Part shown: positions 6,894 to 9,010 of the stretch, piece after piece
Position numbering within the stretch: position 1 is the stretch's first letter
Layout of the letters: the number at the start of each line of letters is the position of its first letter
DNA from: Gammaproteobacteria bacterium
GTDB taxonomy: Bacteria; Pseudomonadota; Gammaproteobacteria; HK1
Direction: 5' to 3'
Length of the DNA: 9,010 bases
Assembly (NCBI GenBank): GCA_020444775.1
Contig: JAGRHX010000586.1
Location: 1 to 9,010 of the forward strand
Translations under genes and position numbers: made by a program
Notes under the pieces: generated by a model
What the model was told of the DNA's origin: nothing
The model's database searches: none
Seen by the model: the letters and a program-made list of their open reading frames with translations, nothing else

Positions 6894-6909
6894 CCGCTCG
6901 CACGAGCGG
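6894..6909. promoter_or_regulatory. 7-bp inverted repeat with CA centre in the divergent gap
   Basis: CCGCTCG at 6894-6900 and CGAGCGG at 6903-6909 form a near-continuous dyad. It overlaps other short symmetries: GTGCGAG at 6861-6867 is the reverse complement of CTCGCAC at 6897-6903, and GTGCG/CGCAC pair at 6913-6917 and 6920-6924. It lies 54-69 bases before the isomerase-like gene's start, consistent with an operator or a structured leader. GC-rich DNA gives such dyads often, so confidence is low. Confidence 0.3.
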
Positions 6910-6963
6910 TTCGTGCGCCCGCACGGCCGCACCTGTTGTCACGGCTTCGATGGGAACATCAAG

Positions 6964-7590
6964 ATGATTGAGTACTTCTATTCGGCCCATTCGGCTTTCG
7001 CCTATCTGGGCTCGCGACGCTTCATCGAGATTGCCCGCGCGGCGGGACGCGAGATCCGACACAAGCCCTACGATCTGCGTCGCGGCGTGGTCGGTGTCGG
7101 CTCGACGCCGACCGGCAGTCGTCCCGGAAATCATCGCGCCTACTTCTTCGGCCGGGAGATCCAGCGCTGGTCGGAGCTGCGCGAGGCGCCGGTGGTCCAG
7201 GGCATGCCGACCCACCACTTCAACGACATCGCCTTGCCGAATCGCTTGCTGATCGCCGCCCAGGCGCGCGCCCTGGACGTCGACAAGCTGGCCCACGCGC
7301 TGCTGCAGGCGCACTGGCGTGACGACGCTGATCTCGCCGATCCGCGCACCCTCAGCGACCTGGCCGAGGCGCTGGACATGCCCGGCACCGAGCTGCTCGA
7401 CGAGGCGCGTGGCGACGCCGCTACCGCCGAGTACGAAGCCAATACCGAGGAAGCGATCCGTCGTTCGGTGTTCGGCTCACCGACCTACTTCGTCAACGGC
7501 GACATGTTCTACGGGCAGGACCACCTGGAGATGGTCGAACGGGCCCTGGTCCGGCCGTTTCGCGGCTCCTGGCCACCTGCACGGACCTAG
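6964..7590 (+). CDS. 2-hydroxychromene-2-carboxylate isomerase-like protein (DsbA family, kappa-GST type)
   Basis: A 208-residue cytoplasmic protein of the thioredoxin-fold HCCA isomerase/kappa glutathione transferase family. Characterised members isomerise 2-hydroxychromene-2-carboxylate with glutathione during naphthalene breakdown, but many relatives have unknown roles. The N-terminus EYFYSAHSAFAYLGS matches the family's first strand and active-site turn; S10 aligns with the catalytic serine, although the usual following proline is A11. The helical insert spans about 40-165, and the C-terminal VFGSPTYFVNGDMFYGQDHLEMVERAL carries the cis-Pro loop (P173) and the FxGQD signature. The first ATG at 6964 gives the normal start with the strand beginning at residue 3; only a weak GGGAA (6954-6958) precedes it. 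The frame extends to 6913 but that stretch is unlike the family. It is divergent from the enoyl-CoA hydratase and could act in the same acyl-CoA or aromatic catabolic route. Confidence 0.85.
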   Translation: MIEYFYSAHSAFAYLGSRRFIEIARAAGREIRHKPYDLRRGVVGVGSTPTGSRPGNHRAYFFGREIQRWSELREAPVVQGMPTHHFNDIALPNRLLIAAQARALDVDKLAHALLQAHWRDDADLADPRTLSDLAEALDMPGTELLDEARGDAATAEYEANTEEAIRRSVFGSPTYFVNGDMFYGQDHLEMVERALVRPFRGSWPPART

Positions 7591-7707
7591 CGCCGTACAG
7601 GCGTGTTCCCTTCTGGACAGTTGACCATTCTCAAGGTCGACCCTCGCGATCTGCGTCGACAATCCGACCATCGCAGTCGGGCATACGCCCGGCCTTGAAG
7701 TCCCAGC

Positions 7708-7712
7708 AGGAG
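7708..7712 (+). promoter_or_regulatory. Ribosome binding site of the Hcp-like gene
   Basis: AGGAG at 7708-7712 sits seven bases before ATG 7720, which also starts a clear signal peptide, so the start is secure. Upstream, TTGACC at 7621-7626 is a good -35 match, but no convincing -10 follows at the right distance. Confidence 0.7.
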
Positions 7713-7719
7713 CACGAAG

Positions 7720-8331
7720 ATGATACGACGCGTATTGTTCGCAATCGTCCTGGCGAGTCTCTCGCTGGTCTGCGCCGCGCAGCGAAGCACCCCTGTCACG
7801 GTGGTCAATAGCGACTCGAACCCGCTACCGGTAACGGTGCTGAGCGCGATCGGGACCGACCCCGCGCATCGTATCAGCACCTGTATCGAGGGCATCTCGG
7901 GCAACGAGACCGCGGACCCCTACGCAGGCTGCATCGCCACCTCGACCATCGGCCTGGGTGTGGCCGCCAGTGACCGGGTCAGCGGCGGCGCCGGCAGCGA
8001 TCGGGCGGTATTCGACGACCTCACCATCACCAAGCTGCCCGACCAGGCCACGCCCCTGCTGTTCGTGGCCGCGGCCAAGAGCAGCGCCATCCCGAAGGTC
8101 GAGATATACGTCTGGGCGGCCGGCCAGCCGATGTACGCATTTCTCAAGATCGAGCTCCGAGACGTGCGGGTAACACGTTTCGTTACCTCCTCCAGCGACG
8201 CCGTGAGCGAGCTGGTCGCCTTCGACTATGCCTGGATCAAGATCGGCTACACGCCGATTGACGAGAGCGGTGTACCGGGTGCGGCGGTGGAGCGAGGCTG
8301 GGACGTGCAAGCCAACGAGGAGCTGCCGTAG
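7720..8331 (+). CDS. Secreted Hcp-family (type VI secretion tube-like) protein
   Basis: A 203-residue protein. A Sec signal peptide covers residues 1-20 (MIRRVLFAIV, then a hydrophobic run; likely cleavage after CAA; C18 is not in a good lipobox). Residues about 95-200 match the Hcp1 fold pattern: DLTITKLPDQATPLLF (family: FTK.vDKaSPlL), AAKSSAIPKVEIYV, YAFLKIELRDVRVTRF (family: YLk..LedV.Vss), then FDYAWIKIGYTP and a terminal GWDVQANE (family: GWDl..N). Hcp proteins stack as hexameric rings into the inner tube of type VI secretion systems and also carry effectors. A cleavable signal peptide does not fit cytoplasmic tube assembly, and no other T6SS gene is visible, so this is more likely a periplasmic or exported Hcp-fold protein of unknown role. 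Two cysteines (C55, C71) in the N-terminal half could form a disulphide. The stop codon lies inside a 15-bp tandem duplication. Confidence 0.75.
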   Translation: MIRRVLFAIVLASLSLVCAAQRSTPVTVVNSDSNPLPVTVLSAIGTDPAHRISTCIEGISGNETADPYAGCIATSTIGLGVAASDRVSGGAGSDRAVFDDLTITKLPDQATPLLFVAAAKSSAIPKVEIYVWAAGQPMYAFLKIELRDVRVTRFVTSSSDAVSELVAFDYAWIKIGYTPIDESGVPGAAVERGWDVQANEELP

Positions 8332-8346
8332 GAGGAGCTGCCGTAG
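8317..8346 (+). repeat. 15-bp tandem duplication spanning the Hcp-like stop codon
   Basis: GAGGAGCTGCCGTAG is present twice in direct succession (8317-8331 and 8332-8346) with no mismatch. Each unit encodes E-E-L-P-stop in the same frame, so the second copy is an untranslated echo of the C-terminus, or a second stop if the first is read through. It looks like a recent duplication. Confidence 0.93.
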
Positions 8347-8378
8347 ACGGTGCGCGCCCGGACAGGGCTCGCGCGCAG

Positions 8379-8407
8379 TTGACAGCCACTCGACTTCCCT
8401 GTGGACT
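8379..8407 (+). promoter_or_regulatory. Possible sigma-70 promoter before the GrdB-like gene
   Basis: TTGACA at 8379-8384 is a perfect -35 hexamer. At a 17-base spacing the next hexamer, TGGACT (8402-8407), matches the -10 consensus at only three of six positions. It lies 58 bases before the proposed start codon and after the Hcp-like stop, which would give the GrdB-like gene its own transcript. Confidence 0.3.
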
Positions 8408-8464
8408 GCGGTGGATCGGCGTCGCTCCGGCGCCGACACCAGACCAAAGGGGGTGTCAAAGGAG

Positions 8465-9010
8465 ATGCCAAAGGGGAGCAATGTGGAACACGTTCGCTAT
8501 ATCGACAGGACGCGCGACTACTATTTGAGCCAGGGGTACGACAAGTCGTACCAGTGGGCCCGGTACGAGGAGGTGCCCTTCACGCGTCTGTCCAAGCCGC
8601 TCGCGCAATGCCGGATCGGTCTGCTCGGCACCAGCGAGGTCGCGGTACGATTCGACCCGCAGACCGAGTCCAATCCCATCAATGAGGAGGACTTCCGCGG
8701 TGTGTATGCCATTCCGGCCGACACGCCCAGCGACAAGCTGTACAGCCGCACCCGGTCCTTCGACCGCTTCGCGACCCATCTGGACGACATCAACGCCTAC
8801 TACCCGGTCGAGCGGCTGCGCGAGGCGGTCACCGAGGGGCGTATCGCCTCGGTCCCGGAACGCTGGTACGGCGCCTACAACAATTACAGCCAGCGCAAGG
8901 TGCTGAACGAGGAGGCGCCCAAGGCGCTACGGATGTGCCGCGAGGACGGCGTCGATGCGGTCGTCCTGGTCCCGGTCTGACCCGTCTGCCATCAGACCGT
9001 GAGTCTGATC
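8465..9010 (+). CDS. GrdB-like (glycine/sarcosine/betaine reductase selenoprotein B family) protein, probable selenoprotein, 3' end cut by window
   Basis: The first 171 codons give a cytoplasmic protein with VRYIDRTRDYYLSQGY at 10-25, WARYEEVPFTRLSKPLAQ at 31-48, a THLDDINAYYPVERLREAV block (104-122) and DGVDAVVLVPV before TGA 8978-8980. In-frame sequence continues to the edge as PVCHQTVSLI, giving U172-P-V-C175. I recall homologues with Cys or Sec-UGA at this point followed by PVCHQT, so the UGA is most likely read as selenocysteine and the true stop lies outside the window. Clostridial GrdB is the substrate-binding selenoprotein of glycine reductase; short proteobacterial relatives have no known reaction, though a U-x-x-C pair implies redox chemistry. 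Start: ATG 8465 is the first plausible one, but AAAGGAG touches it directly, so GTG 8483, four bases after GGGGAG (8473-8478), is a real alternative. The frame upstream to 8228 overlaps the Hcp-like gene and is not coding. Sec insertion machinery (selABCD) is not visible here. Confidence 0.82.
8978..8980 (+). other. In-frame TGA, candidate selenocysteine codon
   Basis: This TGA interrupts the GrdB-like frame between VLVPV and PVCHQTVSLI. Ten sense codons follow in the same frame to the last base. The flanking motif U-x-x-C is a common selenoprotein redox arrangement, and a hairpin follows at SECIS distance. The alternative is an ordinary stop with chance resemblance downstream, or a nonsense mutation of a Cys codon (TGC or TGT to TGA). 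Confidence 0.8.
8991..9009 (+). promoter_or_regulatory. Candidate bacterial SECIS stem-loop
   Basis: ATCAGAC (8991-8997) and GTCTGAT (9003-9009) form a perfect 7-bp stem with the loop CGTGA. The stem starts 10 bases after the TGA and the apical loop starts 17 bases after it. A guanine is the second loop base. These features fit my memory of bacterial SECIS rules: a hairpin shortly downstream within the coding frame, and a G at the start of a small apical loop. The 5' arm can also pair with 8974-8980 or 8984-8988, so the fold is not unique, and the window ends one base later. Confidence 0.6.

Noticed and set aside
7720..8331. A type VI secretion gene cluster
   Set aside because: Only an Hcp-fold protein is present, with a signal peptide; no sheath, baseplate, VgrG or ClpV gene is seen in the window.
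8978..8980. TGA as the ordinary stop of a 171-residue GrdB-like protein
   Set aside because: The in-frame continuation PVCHQTVSLI, the resulting U-x-x-C motif and the hairpin at SECIS distance make recoding more likely than termination; an ordinary stop remains the fallback if Sec machinery is absent.
1..9010. CRISPR array, tRNA, rRNA, insertion sequence or prophage
   Set aside because: No regularly spaced repeats, cloverleaf-like segment, transposase or phage gene could be recognised on either strand.

Overview
The window is about 9 kb of GC-rich (roughly 65% by eye), gene-dense bacterial chromosome. Gene style, a conventional GlgC and the character of the repeats suggest a proteobacterium, probably a gammaproteobacterium, but no rRNA or other marker gene is present to fix the lineage. 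No tRNA, rRNA, CRISPR array, IS element or phage gene is visible.

Layout, left to right: the C-terminal two thirds of a glucose-1-phosphate adenylyltransferase (glgC, cut by the left edge); a mandelate racemase-type enolase-superfamily protein (1030-2229); a periplasmic glycerophosphodiester phosphodiesterase with a signal peptide (2440-3747); a 310-base gap with a 23-bp tandem repeat; a CBM48-GH13 alpha-glucan enzyme of branching-enzyme type (4058-5851); on the minus strand, converging on it, an enoyl-CoA hydratase/isomerase (5888-6724); divergent from that, a DsbA-fold 2-hydroxychromene-2-carboxylate isomerase-like protein (6964-7590); a secreted protein with an Hcp-type (T6SS tube) fold (7720-8331); and at the right edge a GrdB-like (glycine/sarcosine/betaine reductase selenoprotein B family) gene (from 8465).

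The most notable point is at the right edge. The GrdB-like frame seems to end at a TGA at 8978-8980, but translation continues in the same frame as PVCHQTVSLI up to the last base. This gives a U-P-V-C redox motif at the place where I remember family members carrying Cys or selenocysteine. A perfect 7-bp hairpin with a G in its loop begins 10 bases after the TGA, where a bacterial SECIS is expected. The gene is therefore best read as a selenoprotein gene running out of the window, not as a short finished ORF.

The genes do not form one obvious operon. GlgC and the GH13 enzyme both fit glycogen/alpha-glucan metabolism but are separated by two unrelated genes. The enoyl-CoA hydratase and the HCCA isomerase-like gene share a divergent control region rich in palindromes and could belong to one catabolic route. 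The Hcp-like and GrdB-like genes look like single genes. Small direct duplications recur at gene ends: 14 bp after glgC, 23 bp after the phosphodiesterase, and 15 bp across the stop codon of the Hcp-like gene.
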